Shown: positions 7,212 through 14,989 of the stretch, piece after piece
How positions within the stretch are numbered: the stretch's first letter is position 1
Layout: every line of letters starts with the position of its first letter
Source: CAYTIB01 sp964437725
GTDB taxonomy: Bacteria > UBA8248 > JACPRG01 > G963555815
Length of the DNA stretch: 64,000 bases
Reading direction: 5' to 3'
Assembly (NCBI GenBank): GCA_964437725.1
Contig: CAYTIB010000086.1
Location: 1-64,000, forward strand
The notes under the pieces: model-generated
Told to the model about the DNA's origin: nothing
The model's input: only the letters and a program-made list of their open reading frames with translations
Database searches by the model: none
Position numbers and translations under genes: made by a program

Positions 7212-9704
7212 ATGGCGGAGATCCAAGAAACCCGGATTCCCATAGCAATTGAAGAGGAGATGAAGTCTTCGTTTATGGACTACGCAATGAGCGTTATCAT
7301 TGCGAGGGCCCTGCCGGATGTGCGCGACGGGCTAAAACCAGTCCACCGCCGAATCCTTTTTACACTAGACGATCTTAACCTCAATCCGGGGAAGCCTTAT
7401 CGAAAATGCGCCAAGATTGCAGGGGACGTCAGCGGAAATTATCACCCTCACGGGGAGGCCATCGTATATCCATCACTAGCCCGTATGGCCCAGGATTTCT
7501 CTCTTCGTTACCCGCTTGTCGAAGGGCAGGGCAACTTTGGGTCTGTCGACGGAGACCCACCGGCCGCCATGCGTTATACCGAAGCCCGGATGACGGCTCT
7601 CACTGAAGAGATGCTCCGAGACATTGATAAAGATACGGTTGACTTTGCACCCAACTACGATGAAACCCGCCGGGAGCCAGTCGTTTTACCATCAGCCATC
7701 CCCAATCTTGTGATTAATGGATCGGATGGCATCGCAGTTGGCATGGCTACGAAGATTCCACCACACAATCTTGGGGAGATCGTGGATGGGCTAGCAGCGA
7801 TTTTGGACGAACCCGACACATCGGATGAAGCTCTGCTTAAGCTGATTCCCGGCCCCGATTTCCCAACCGGCGGGATCATACATGGGCGAAAAGGGATTAA
7901 GGATGCCTACCTAACAGGGCGAGGCCTTGTCCAGGTCCGAGCGAAAGCCAAGACCGAGATCACCAAGCGGTCGGGCCGCGAAATCGAGTCCATCGTGATA
8001 ACGGAGATTCCATATCAGGTCAATAAGGCCAAGCTAATCGAAAAAATAGCTCAATTGGTGCGGGATAAGGTGGAGGGGTTTGAGGGAATTGCGGATTTGC
8101 GCGATGAATCCGACCGGGATGGCATGCGGATCTTGATCGAGCTTAAGCGAGATGGAGTTTCAGAATATATCTTAAACCGACTGTATAAACACACATCTCT
8201 GCAGGGGACCTTTGGGGTCATCATGTTGGCTTTAGTAAATAACCAGCCCCAGGTTCTCTCCTTAAAGTCAATGTTAGAGCACTTTATTCAACACCGCCGG
8301 GAAGTAGTAGTCAGACGCACCCGTTACGATCTCGGCAAGGCCCGGGAGCGCGCCCATATTCTCGAGGGCCTTCTGGTTGCCCTGAAGAGCATCGATGCAG
8401 TCATAAAGTTAATCCGCGCGTCTAAAACACCAGATAGCGCACGCACGGGCCTGATGACCAAATTCAAGGTTACAGAGCTTCAGGCCCAGGCAATTTTGGA
8501 CATGCGGCTTCAGCGACTTGTTGCACTGGAACAAGATAAAATCAAAGCAGAACATAAAGAACTCAAGAAGAAGATTTTGCATTTAGAGTCTGTGCTTGCT
8601 GACGAGAAGCTCGTGATTAGAATCATCCAAGATGAACTACAGGAAATCAAAAAGAAGTACACAAATGAGCGCCGGACAGAAATCATTGATGCGACTAGCG
8701 AGATCACGTTGGAAGACATGATTGTCGAAGAAGATATGGCTGTAACCATCAGCATGGATGATTATATCAAGCGGAATGCCGTGTCCTTATATCGAAGCCA
8801 GCGGCGTGGCGGGAAAGGTGTGAAAGGGATGCAGACCCGGGCGGAGGATGCCGTCAAGGATGTATTTGTGGCAAACACCCATGAATACATGGTTTTTTTC
8901 ACGTCCCGAGGGCGACTGCACTGGTTAAAAGTTTATCAGCTTCCGCAAGCGGGGCGAGCTAGTCGCGGAAAGGCAATTGTAAACCTCCTCCAACTGAAGG
9001 ATGGTGAAACAGTTTCAGCTGCTTTAAAAGTCCGAGAATTTTCGGAAGGCAGATTTATCCTGATGGTGACCAGGAAAGGGATAGTGAAAAAAACGCCATT
9101 GCCGTCGTTTGGAAGACCAAGGGTTGGTGGCATAATTGCCATCAATTTGGACGAGGACGACGAGCTAATACGGGCCCACGAAACAGATGGGTCTCGCCAA
9201 ATCCTCATCGCTACCCGGCAGGGCAAGGCAATCCGGTTTGAAGAAGGCCAGGTGCGCTCGATGGGCCGTAATGCGGCGGGGGTTAGGGGGATCCGGTTGG
9301 CCAAAGGCGATGAGGTTATCGGTGCAGAGGTTGTGACGCCAGACAGTGTTATCCTTTCAATCACTCAAAAGGGCTATGGAAAACGGACAGCTCTTAAGGA
9401 TTACCGTTTGACCGCCCGCGGAGGTAAAGGGGTAATAAATTTAAAGATAACGGAAAAAAATGGGTCGGTAGTTGATATCCTGCAGGTTCATGAAACCGAC
9501 GGATATCTCTTGACAACGATTGGCGGTCAAATTATTCGCAGTGAAGTTAGTCCCGTATCTGTAATCGGGCGAGCAACGCAAGGTGTCCGCCTGATAAATC
9601 TTGGGGACGAGGATAAAGTGGTGGCGATTGCTCGAATCCCGGAGGAGGAAAAGGGCGCGCTTTCAGAGTCAGGCGACATAAATGGGGCAGGACCGGCCTC
9701 CTAA
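7212..9704 (+). CDS. gyrA: DNA gyrase subunit A
   Basis: Breakage-reunion subunit of gyrase, 830 aa, with catalytic Tyr122 in AAMRYTEARM. The GyrA box QRRGGKG near residue 531 starts the C-terminal DNA-wrapping beta-propeller and marks this as GyrA rather than ParC. The start is preceded by AAGGAG. The quinolone-determining region numbers exactly as in E. coli and reads HPHGEAIVYPSLARM, so residues 82, 83 and 87 are Glu, Ala and Pro where E. coli has Asp, Ser and Asp. Those positions hold the drug-bridging water-metal site, so intrinsic quinolone tolerance is likely (inference). Confidence 0.98.
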   Translation: MAEIQETRIPIAIEEEMKSSFMDYAMSVIIARALPDVRDGLKPVHRRILFTLDDLNLNPGKPYRKCAKIAGDVSGNYHPHGEAIVYPSLARMAQDFSLRYPLVEGQGNFGSVDGDPPAAMRYTEARMTALTEEMLRDIDKDTVDFAPNYDETRREPVVLPSAIPNLVINGSDGIAVGMATKIPPHNLGEIVDGLAAILDEPDTSDEALLKLIPGPDFPTGGIIHGRKGIKDAYLTGRGLVQVRAKAKTEITKRSGREIESIVITEIPYQVNKAKLIEKIAQLVRDKVEGFEGIADLRDESDRDGMRILIELKRDGVSEYILNRLYKHTSLQGTFGVIMLALVNNQPQVLSLKSMLEHFIQHRREVVVRRTRYDLGKARERAHILEGLLVALKSIDAVIKLIRASKTPDSARTGLMTKFKVTELQAQAILDMRLQRLVALEQDKIKAEHKELKKKILHLESVLADEKLVIRIIQDELQEIKKKYTNERRTEIIDATSEITLEDMIVEEDMAVTISMDDYIKRNAVSLYRSQRRGGKGVKGMQTRAEDAVKDVFVANTHEYMVFFTSRGRLHWLKVYQLPQAGRASRGKAIVNLLQLKDGETVSAALKVREFSEGRFILMVTRKGIVKKTPLPSFGRPRVGGIIAINLDEDDELIRAHETDGSRQILIATRQGKAIRFEEGQVRSMGRNAAGVRGIRLAKGDEVIGAEVVTPDSVILSITQKGYGKRTALKDYRLTARGGKGVINLKITEKNGSVVDILQVHETDGYLLTTIGGQIIRSEVSPVSVIGRATQGVRLINLGDEDKVVAIARIPEEEKGALSESGDINGAGPAS

Positions 9705-9747
9705 ATGGTTTTGATATACTCGAACCGCCGGCCCCCAGGGGCACAAA

Positions 9748-9763
9748 GTCCGCAATAGCGGAC
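9748..9763. terminator. Small inverted repeat in the gyrA-serS gap
   Basis: GTCCGC and GCGGAC form a perfect 6-bp stem with an AATA loop, 44 bp after the gyrA stop. No convincing T-tract follows on either strand. The rest of the 284-bp gap (9705-9988) shows nothing firm except the possible small peptide frame. Confidence 0.25.
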
Positions 9764-9768
9764 AGAGG

Positions 9769-9864
9769 CTATTTTGGAATTACAGGATCGAAACCACCCA
9801 ACATCCAGAGGGCCAGGAGGCCGACAGCCGTGACGTAAAGGAAAAAGAGACGAAGTCTTTTCAT
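9769..9864 (-). CDS. Possible 31-aa single-pass membrane peptide
   Basis: In the gyrA-serS gap a minus-strand ATG at 9864 opens a 31-codon frame: MKRLRLFFLYVTAVGLLALW, then MLGGFDPVIPK and a stop. A basic start followed by about 17 hydrophobic residues is what a small membrane peptide would look like, but no good ribosome site precedes it. I recognise no family. It may be a chance frame. Confidence 0.25.
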   Translation of the reverse strand: MKRLRLFFLYVTAVGLLALWMLGGFDPVIPK

Positions 9865-9988
9865 GGTAACTTACGGTAACCGGGACGCGTTCTCCCGATG
9901 GAAAGCGTAAAGAGACTCGCAACTAATCTAATCACCTTTGATTCCCCATGCTAGCACCCGGGTTTCAAGCGTGCAATAAAGAGGGCCT

Positions 9989-11677
9989 ATGATCGACATT
10001 CGAAGGGCCAGAGAGGAAAGGGAAAGCCTTCAGGGTGCCCTGGCTCGCCGAGGGAGCACACCGGATTTTGAACCAATCCTGGAACGAGATACCAACCGCC
10101 GGGCATTGATCACGGAGCTCCAGGCGAACCGATCAAGACAAAAAGATCTTTCCAGACAAATTGGGGATTTAAAAAAAGAGGGGCGAGACGCAGAGTCGCT
10201 TATGGCACAGGTGCGAGGCATGGGCGATCAAATTGCTTCGTTAGAAAAGCGAGCCCGCGAAGAAGAAGAGGCCATCCGGGAGATGATGCTTGATATTCCC
10301 AACACCCCCCATCCTTCGGTTCCAGATGGCCAGGATGAGGCTTCTAACAAAGAAATTCGACAATGGGGAACACCGCGAAAATTTAGCTTTCAGCCACGAG
10401 ACCATCTCGCCATTAGTGAAAGCCTCGGCATTGTTGATCTGTCAAGAGCAGCAAAAATTACGGGTGCCCGTTTCCCCCTTCTGATGGGTGCGGGCGCCTC
10501 GTTGGGACGGGCTCTACAGAACTTCATGCTAGATATTCATACCCGACGGCATGAATATCACGAAGTTCTCCCGCCCTTTTTGGTTAACACGGAGTCAGCA
10601 ATGGGTACCGGACAACTTCCAAAATTTGAAGAAGATCTCTTCAAGACCGATGGCCATGAGTTTTATTTAACACCAACAGCGGAAGTCCCACTAACCAATA
10701 TTCACAGGGATGAAATTCTTTCAGAACGACTGCTCCCCATAAAATACACGGCATCCACCCCTTGCTTTCGCCGAGAGGCGGGATCATATGGGAAAGAAAC
10801 CCGTGGGTTAATCCGCCAACACCAGTTTGACAAAGTTGAGTTGGTCAAATTCACCTCGGCAGAAACATCCTACGATGAATTAGAAACACTCACGGCAGAT
10901 GCCGAGGAGGTTCTCCAAAGACTTGAGATTCCATACCGGGTTGTGATTTTGTGTGCGGGGGACCTCGGATTCAGCGCGGCGAAGACCTATGACATCGAAG
11001 TTTGGCTCCCCGCTAAGCAAGGATATCTGGAGGTCTCTTCCTGCAGTAACTACGAAGATTTTCAGGCCCACCGAATTGGTGTCCGCTATCGCACCAAAGA
11101 AGGCAAAACAAGTTTTGCCCACACCCTAAATGGCTCTGGGCTCGCCATTGGCCGGACGATAGTATCCATCCTGGAAAATTTTCAACAAGGGGATGGGTCT
11201 GTAGAAATCCCCATGGCGCTTCGTCCCTACATGGGTGGAATGGAAACCGTCACTCGTGTCCGGACCCCCTGGAATGCGAAGGGTGGAGACCAACAGACAT
11301 CAGCAAGCACCCCAGAGGGAACCAATAAGAAAACCGGGGACCAAAAGGCAACTGATAGGCAAGGAGGCGCGCGCGGTGGACAAGGACAACCGGCGCCCGC
11401 CCGCCCCAGAAACCGTAGAAGCCGCAATCGGAAAGGCCGCGGAGGACAGCGGGGTGACAGGCAGGACCAAAACGATCGCCAGGAAACCGGTGGACCCTCT
11501 GAGCGGAACCGACACCCTGGTGGCGGGCAAGCCCAGATCCGAGAAACCCAAGACCAACGCCCCGGATCGGAAAAGCGTGAAAACAAGCCGGAGGCAAAAC
11601 CAGGTTTAGGAAAAGAAGGCTCTTCAAATCTTGAGGAGGAGACCCACCGGGTGGACAATCCCCCGCTCGGCCACTAA
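9989..11677 (+). CDS. serS: Seryl-tRNA synthetase with RG-rich C-terminal extension
   Basis: Class II synthetase that charges tRNA-Ser in the cytosol. Residues 1 to about 418 are ordinary SerRS: an N-terminal coiled-coil arm (about 1-105), motif 2 STPCFRREAGSYGKETRG, RQHQFDKVELVKF, and motif 3 NGSGLAIGRT, ending near MALRPYMGGMETV. About 144 more residues follow, dominated by Gly, Gln, Arg, Asn, Pro and Lys, with RGG-type stretches (GGARGGQGQ, KGRGGQRGDRQ). This tail is predicted disordered and RNA-binding-like. Bacterial SerRS usually ends near residue 425-430, so the protein is unusually long at 562 aa. The ATG follows AGAGGG. Four tRNA-Ser genes lie downstream. Confidence 0.96.
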   Translation: MIDIRRAREERESLQGALARRGSTPDFEPILERDTNRRALITELQANRSRQKDLSRQIGDLKKEGRDAESLMAQVRGMGDQIASLEKRAREEEEAIREMMLDIPNTPHPSVPDGQDEASNKEIRQWGTPRKFSFQPRDHLAISESLGIVDLSRAAKITGARFPLLMGAGASLGRALQNFMLDIHTRRHEYHEVLPPFLVNTESAMGTGQLPKFEEDLFKTDGHEFYLTPTAEVPLTNIHRDEILSERLLPIKYTASTPCFRREAGSYGKETRGLIRQHQFDKVELVKFTSAETSYDELETLTADAEEVLQRLEIPYRVVILCAGDLGFSAAKTYDIEVWLPAKQGYLEVSSCSNYEDFQAHRIGVRYRTKEGKTSFAHTLNGSGLAIGRTIVSILENFQQGDGSVEIPMALRPYMGGMETVTRVRTPWNAKGGDQQTSASTPEGTNKKTGDQKATDRQGGARGGQGQPAPARPRNRRSRNRKGRGGQRGDRQDQNDRQETGGPSERNRHPGGGQAQIRETQDQRPGSEKRENKPEAKPGLGKEGSSNLEEETHRVDNPPLGH

Positions 11678-11736
11678 TTTTAAATATGGCTTTTTGTCCA
11701 TAGAAACGTAATAGCAGAACCGCGAGGCCTTCAGGC

Positions 11737-11828
11737 GGAGGGATGGCCGAGTGGTTGAAGGCGGCGGTCTTGAAAACCGCTAGGGGCCGAAAGGTCCCTC
11801 GGGGGTTCGAATCCCTCTCCCTCCGCCA
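11737..11828 (+). tRNA. tRNA-Ser (UGA)
   Basis: Acceptor GGAGGGA pairs with TCCCTCC, followed by discriminator G and encoded CCA. The anticodon loop CTTGAAA gives anticodon TGA (11771-11773). A long variable arm (AGGGGCCGAAAGGTCCCT) and GGTTCGAATCC T-arm confirm a serine tRNA. It reads UCA and probably other UCN codons. It lies 59 bp after the serS stop. Confidence 0.97.
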
Positions 11829-11961
11829 TAACTAGACGTTATGCCTTGCGAATTGCCGAGAGCCCTTGGGGCGTTCCCCGAAAACAATAGCGCGTGATAA
11901 TATGGGACAATGGTTCTCGCAAGGGGGAATCTTCGGGGCTATTTTCCGCCGGCATTTCAAC

Positions 11962-12055
<94 letters not shown>

Positions 12056-12195
12056 TTAACTCGCTAAATTTTTTGCGTTGAGCTTGTTGCTACCTTCAAA
12101 GACAGGTAATCCGACAGCCTGAGCGCAAAACCGCCTAGCTTCAAAAGTAGTAAAAACAAAGGGAATCTATTTCCAGGAAGTCCTCGGTTTTTAAA

Positions 12196-13305
12196 ATGGC
12201 AAGCAAACCAATAGCAATTCTGGGGGGAGGGAATGGCGCGCATGCCCTAGCCGCGGATGTGGCCCTTCAGGGGTGTTCCGTTCGGATGTATGAAGACCCC
12301 ATCTTTGAAGAGAGCTTTCGACCCACGCTCGAAAGCAGGCAAATCAAGCTTAGTACACCGCAGGGAAGCGGAATTGCAAAGTTAAGTTGTGCTACACACG
12401 AAATGACCGAAGCATTGGAGGGTGTCTCTCTAATTAACATTGTCACACCAACCGGTGGACATCCCACCATGTTTGATCAGCTCGTGCCGTTACTCAAACC
12501 TAACCAGAAGGTTATAGTGTGGGCCGGAAGATTCGGGGGCATGAGGCTTGCCAAGCGAGTTTTGGATAACGGGGGACCGCAAGCTGCGATCATAGCCGAG
12601 ACAAACACACTACCCTACGGAACGCGATTGACAGGCCCCGCGCAGGTGACAGTATTTTATCCGGCTCGACGAATCTTTCTTGGGGCGATCCCATCCGACA
12701 GGACCAATGCTTTAACGGCAGAAGTTCGAAATTTTTGCCCGATGACTCTATCAGCCCCAGATATTCTTTCCGCCTCATTCCGGAATGGTGCTATCGTTGT
12801 CTACCCGATAGGCGCGCTTTTCAACGCAGGGCGAGTAGAGCACTCAGGTGGCGAGTTCTTCATGTTTAGGGAGGGAATTACACCATCTGTGGCTCGGGTA
12901 TTGAAGGAAGTATATAGAGAAATGGAAGCGGTTGGTGATGCGCTTGGCTTAGATGTGGAGCACTACCCTGATGAGGCATTTGAGCCTCCTCATTCTATTG
13001 AAAAAGAAGAGTTTACAGATCCCTCAGGCCCTTCGGATTTGCTCAATAACCTCAAAGGGCCTACGTCTATTCCAACCCGGTATTTATATGAAAACCTTCG
13101 GGATGCCTTAGCCGTTGTATCCGAACTGGGTCGGGTGTCTTGTGTTCCGACGCCAGGATGTGATGCTCTTGTCCGCCTGGGAGGCATGTTGACAGAAGAA
13201 GATTTCTGGGAAAACCGACAGGGACTGGAGACAATGGGACTGGTTGGGATGAGCGTAAAAGAGATTCAAGAAAAGCTGAACAAAGGATTTTTCAAGCATT
13301 CGTGA
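12196..13305 (+). CDS. NAD(P)-dependent opine (octopine/nopaline) dehydrogenase-like protein
   Basis: A 369-aa Rossmann oxidoreductase. The N-terminal nucleotide site reads AILGGGNGAHALAADVA (7-23), and the C-terminal helical part (NGAIVVYPIGALFNAGRVEH, residues near 197-216, and the later PTRYLYENLRDAL) resembles the octopine/nopaline dehydrogenase family. Members reductively join an amino acid to a 2-keto acid; the substrate here is unknown. It is alone between tRNA-Ser(GCU) and tRNA-Arg(ACG), with no partner enzyme or transporter, so neither a fermentative opine nor a metallophore role can be chosen. A ketopantoate-reductase-like or glycerol-phosphate-dehydrogenase-like relative cannot be excluded. 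Confidence 0.75.
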   Translation: MASKPIAILGGGNGAHALAADVALQGCSVRMYEDPIFEESFRPTLESRQIKLSTPQGSGIAKLSCATHEMTEALEGVSLINIVTPTGGHPTMFDQLVPLLKPNQKVIVWAGRFGGMRLAKRVLDNGGPQAAIIAETNTLPYGTRLTGPAQVTVFYPARRIFLGAIPSDRTNALTAEVRNFCPMTLSAPDILSASFRNGAIVVYPIGALFNAGRVEHSGGEFFMFREGITPSVARVLKEVYREMEAVGDALGLDVEHYPDEAFEPPHSIEKEEFTDPSGPSDLLNNLKGPTSIPTRYLYENLRDALAVVSELGRVSCVPTPGCDALVRLGGMLTEEDFWENRQGLETMGLVGMSVKEIQEKLNKGFFKHS

Positions 13306-13483
13306 CTTTTTAATTCAAGTGATTTGGCGAAGGGCAAGTCGCAATTATTGGATAAAGAAATAATGGAGGCACGAATAGCCCTGAGCCCAAAACCTGAGCT
13401 AGCGGTTTATGCCTTCGTCAAATTGGAGCAGGCACCCGTTTCCCAAACTCTAAAAGCATCCTGTGCTTCCACTCCGGGATTTC

Positions 13484-13511
13484 TTGACATACCCCAGGCC
13501 AGAGCTAAAAA
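13484..13511 (+). promoter_or_regulatory. Predicted promoter of tRNA-Arg/tadA
   Basis: A consensus -35 TTGACA (13484-13489), a 16-bp spacer and -10 TAAAAA (13506-13511) lie about 40 bp before the tRNA-Arg gene. This is one of the better sigma70-type matches in the window. Confidence 0.5.
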
Positions 13512-13552
13512 TAAATTTGCGAACTCAAAAGAAGATGGAAGCTGTGAACAGT

Positions 13553-13629
13553 GCGCCCTTAGCTCAATTGGATAGAGCGCCGGATTACGGATCCGGAGGT
13601 TGGGGGTTCGACTCCCTCAGGGCGCGCCA
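13553..13629 (+). tRNA. tRNA-Arg (ACG)
   Basis: Acceptor GCGCCCT pairs with AGGGCGC, followed by G and encoded CCA. The loop TTACGGA between CCGGA and TCCGG gives anticodon ACG; its A34 must become inosine to read CGC and CGA. The enzyme for that edit, TadA, begins 27 bp downstream. Confidence 0.97.
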
Positions 13630-13656
13630 TTTTTGTTTTGGAGCCTAGGTTTCCCA

Positions 13657-14148
13657 TTGTTTGAAAAAGACTTTGATTGGATGCGGCGTGCCTTGGAGCT
13701 CGCTCAGGAAGCAGCAGGCGAAGAGGAGGTTCCGGTAGGGGCGGTTGTAGTTCTGGACGATCAAAGTATTGCTGAGGGCCGAAATGAGGTTGAGAAAAGA
13801 GGGGACCCCACCGCTCATGCGGAACTTTTGGCAATTCAGCGTGCAGTTAAAAAAAGGGGGTATTCTCGTCTCGTTGGCGCAACGCTATATACGACGCTAG
13901 AGCCGTGCGCTATGTGTGCTGGAGCGATTTTGCTAGCGCGGGCCCAAAGAGTGGTCTATGGCGCTCGGGACGCAAAAGGCGGTTTCTGCGGTAGCTTGCA
14001 CGATATCATGGCCGACCGACGACTCAATCACCAGGTCGATGTCCGGGAAGGGTTACTGGCCGAGGAATCGAGACAGTTGCTTCAGGACTTTTTTCAGTTG
14101 CAGCGAGCTCCGGCCGGAAGCGGCAGACAGGCTAGAAGATCACAATGA
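13657..14148 (+). CDS. tadA: tRNA-specific adenosine deaminase TadA
   Basis: Zinc deaminase that converts A34 to inosine in tRNA-Arg(ACG). The zinc/catalytic motifs HAE (in PTAHAELLAIQ) and PCAMCAGAI are present. The N-terminus FDWMRRALELAQEA aligns with the usual YWMRHALTLA start, so translation should begin upstream of the ATG at 13681. The TTG at 13657, with a TAGG element about 8 bp before it, fits best and gives 163 aa. It lies directly after its substrate tRNA-Arg(ACG) and probably shares a transcript with it. Confidence 0.92.
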   Translation: MFEKDFDWMRRALELAQEAAGEEEVPVGAVVVLDDQSIAEGRNEVEKRGDPTAHAELLAIQRAVKKRGYSRLVGATLYTTLEPCAMCAGAILLARAQRVVYGARDAKGGFCGSLHDIMADRRLNHQVDVREGLLAEESRQLLQDFFQLQRAPAGSGRQARRSQ

Positions 14149-14182
14149 AGGCCTGGGATATAAAGCAGTGGATGTAGACACC

Positions 14183-14272
14183 GGAGAGATGGCCGAGTGG
14201 TTGAAGGCGGTAGACTCGAAATCTACTGTACGGGCACCCGTACCGGGGGTTCGAATCCCTCTCTCTCCGCCA
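14183..14272 (+). tRNA. tRNA-Ser (CGA)
   Basis: Acceptor GGAGAGA pairs with TCTCTCC, then G and encoded CCA. The loop CTCGAAA between GTAGA and TCTAC gives anticodon CGA (14217-14219), reading UCG. It has a long variable arm typical of serine tRNAs (GTACGGGCACCCGTAC). It starts 34 bp after the tadA stop. Confidence 0.97.
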
Positions 14273-14517
14273 AAAAGACAAGGGAAAATAAATTGCCTGG
14301 AAAACAGGCAGCTTGGGTGTCGTCATACGCAAAGGAAAATTTGTTTCATGGCAGTTCCCTTTTTCCCGAGATAGTAGTCTAATCACCTTTCACGCATGAG
14401 CTGAAAATTAATGCGATGCAATTTTTTCTGTGATCATGCAGGCTTTCGGTGGCGGTTATCATGAATGAATGGAATGTCGATCGCTTGTTGCCGAGACTTT
14501 GAAAACTGATCCATTAT

Positions 14518-14609
14518 GGAGAGATGACCGAGCGGCTGAAGGTGCACGACTGGAAATCGTGTAGGGGGGGAAACCTCCCTCGAGGGTTCGAATCCCTCTC
14601 TCTCCGCCA
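14518..14609 (+). tRNA. tRNA-Ser (GGA)
   Basis: Acceptor GGAGAGA pairs with TCTCTCC, then G and encoded CCA. The loop CTGGAAA between CACGA and TCGTG gives anticodon GGA (14552-14554), reading UCC/UCU. It has a long variable arm. Only 11 bp separate its CCA end from the predicted 5' end of the SRP RNA, so the two are probably cut from one precursor. Confidence 0.97.
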
Positions 14610-14620
14610 AGAAATCGGTA

Positions 14621-14893
14621 GGTCGTGCTAGGCGGGGCGTTAGCGGTGCCCTGTTGCCCGAAATCCGCTATATGCGGGGCCGAATTCCCCATGGCGGCCG
14701 GGCTGTTAGGTTGGACGTTTCCCGTGCGGGAGGTGTTGAGGGCTGGGTCTTGTGCGACGGGTGCCCGCGAACCCCGTCAGGTCCGGAAGGAAGCAGCGGT
14801 AAGCGATGTATCCCGTGCGCCGCAAGGTTGCCTGGCCTGAGCCGATCGCTCTGGAGTCCACCGGACGGGAAGGTCAATGTGGGGTGCACGACC
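14621..14893 (+). ncRNA. ffs: Large bacterial signal recognition particle RNA (with Alu domain)
   Basis: RNA scaffold of the signal recognition particle; binds Ffh. The conserved S-domain hairpin GTCAGGTCCGGAAGGAAGC begins at 14776, with the GGAA tetraloop. The 5' part (GGCGGGGCGTTAGCGGTGCC, then CCCGAAATCCGC) matches the Alu domain of Bacillus-type SRP RNA. The ends are set by a perfect 8-bp closing stem, GGTCGTGC (14621-14628) with GCACGACC (14886-14893), giving about 273 nt against about 114 nt for the usual Gram-negative 4.5S RNA. dnaX follows, a common synteny. Confidence 0.95.
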
Positions 14894-14989
14894 GCTGTAT
14901 AATTTATCCGGACGGGCAGAGAGCCGGCGGTTTTCTCTTGGCGAAGCCGTCGGGAAGCTTTCCCTTCTTTCGAGAAAGGTACCCAACTG

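Noticed and set aside
11227..11658. Open frames on both strands over the serS tail
   Set aside because: Low-complexity GC-rich DNA opens several frames. The serS frame continues from the catalytic domain without a break, so it is preferred, though confirmation is listed as a finding.
13324..13575. 83-codon plus-strand frame before and into tRNA-Arg
   Set aside because: It runs into the tRNA gene, starts with TTG without a ribosome site and has no protein-like pattern. The region instead carries a promoter.
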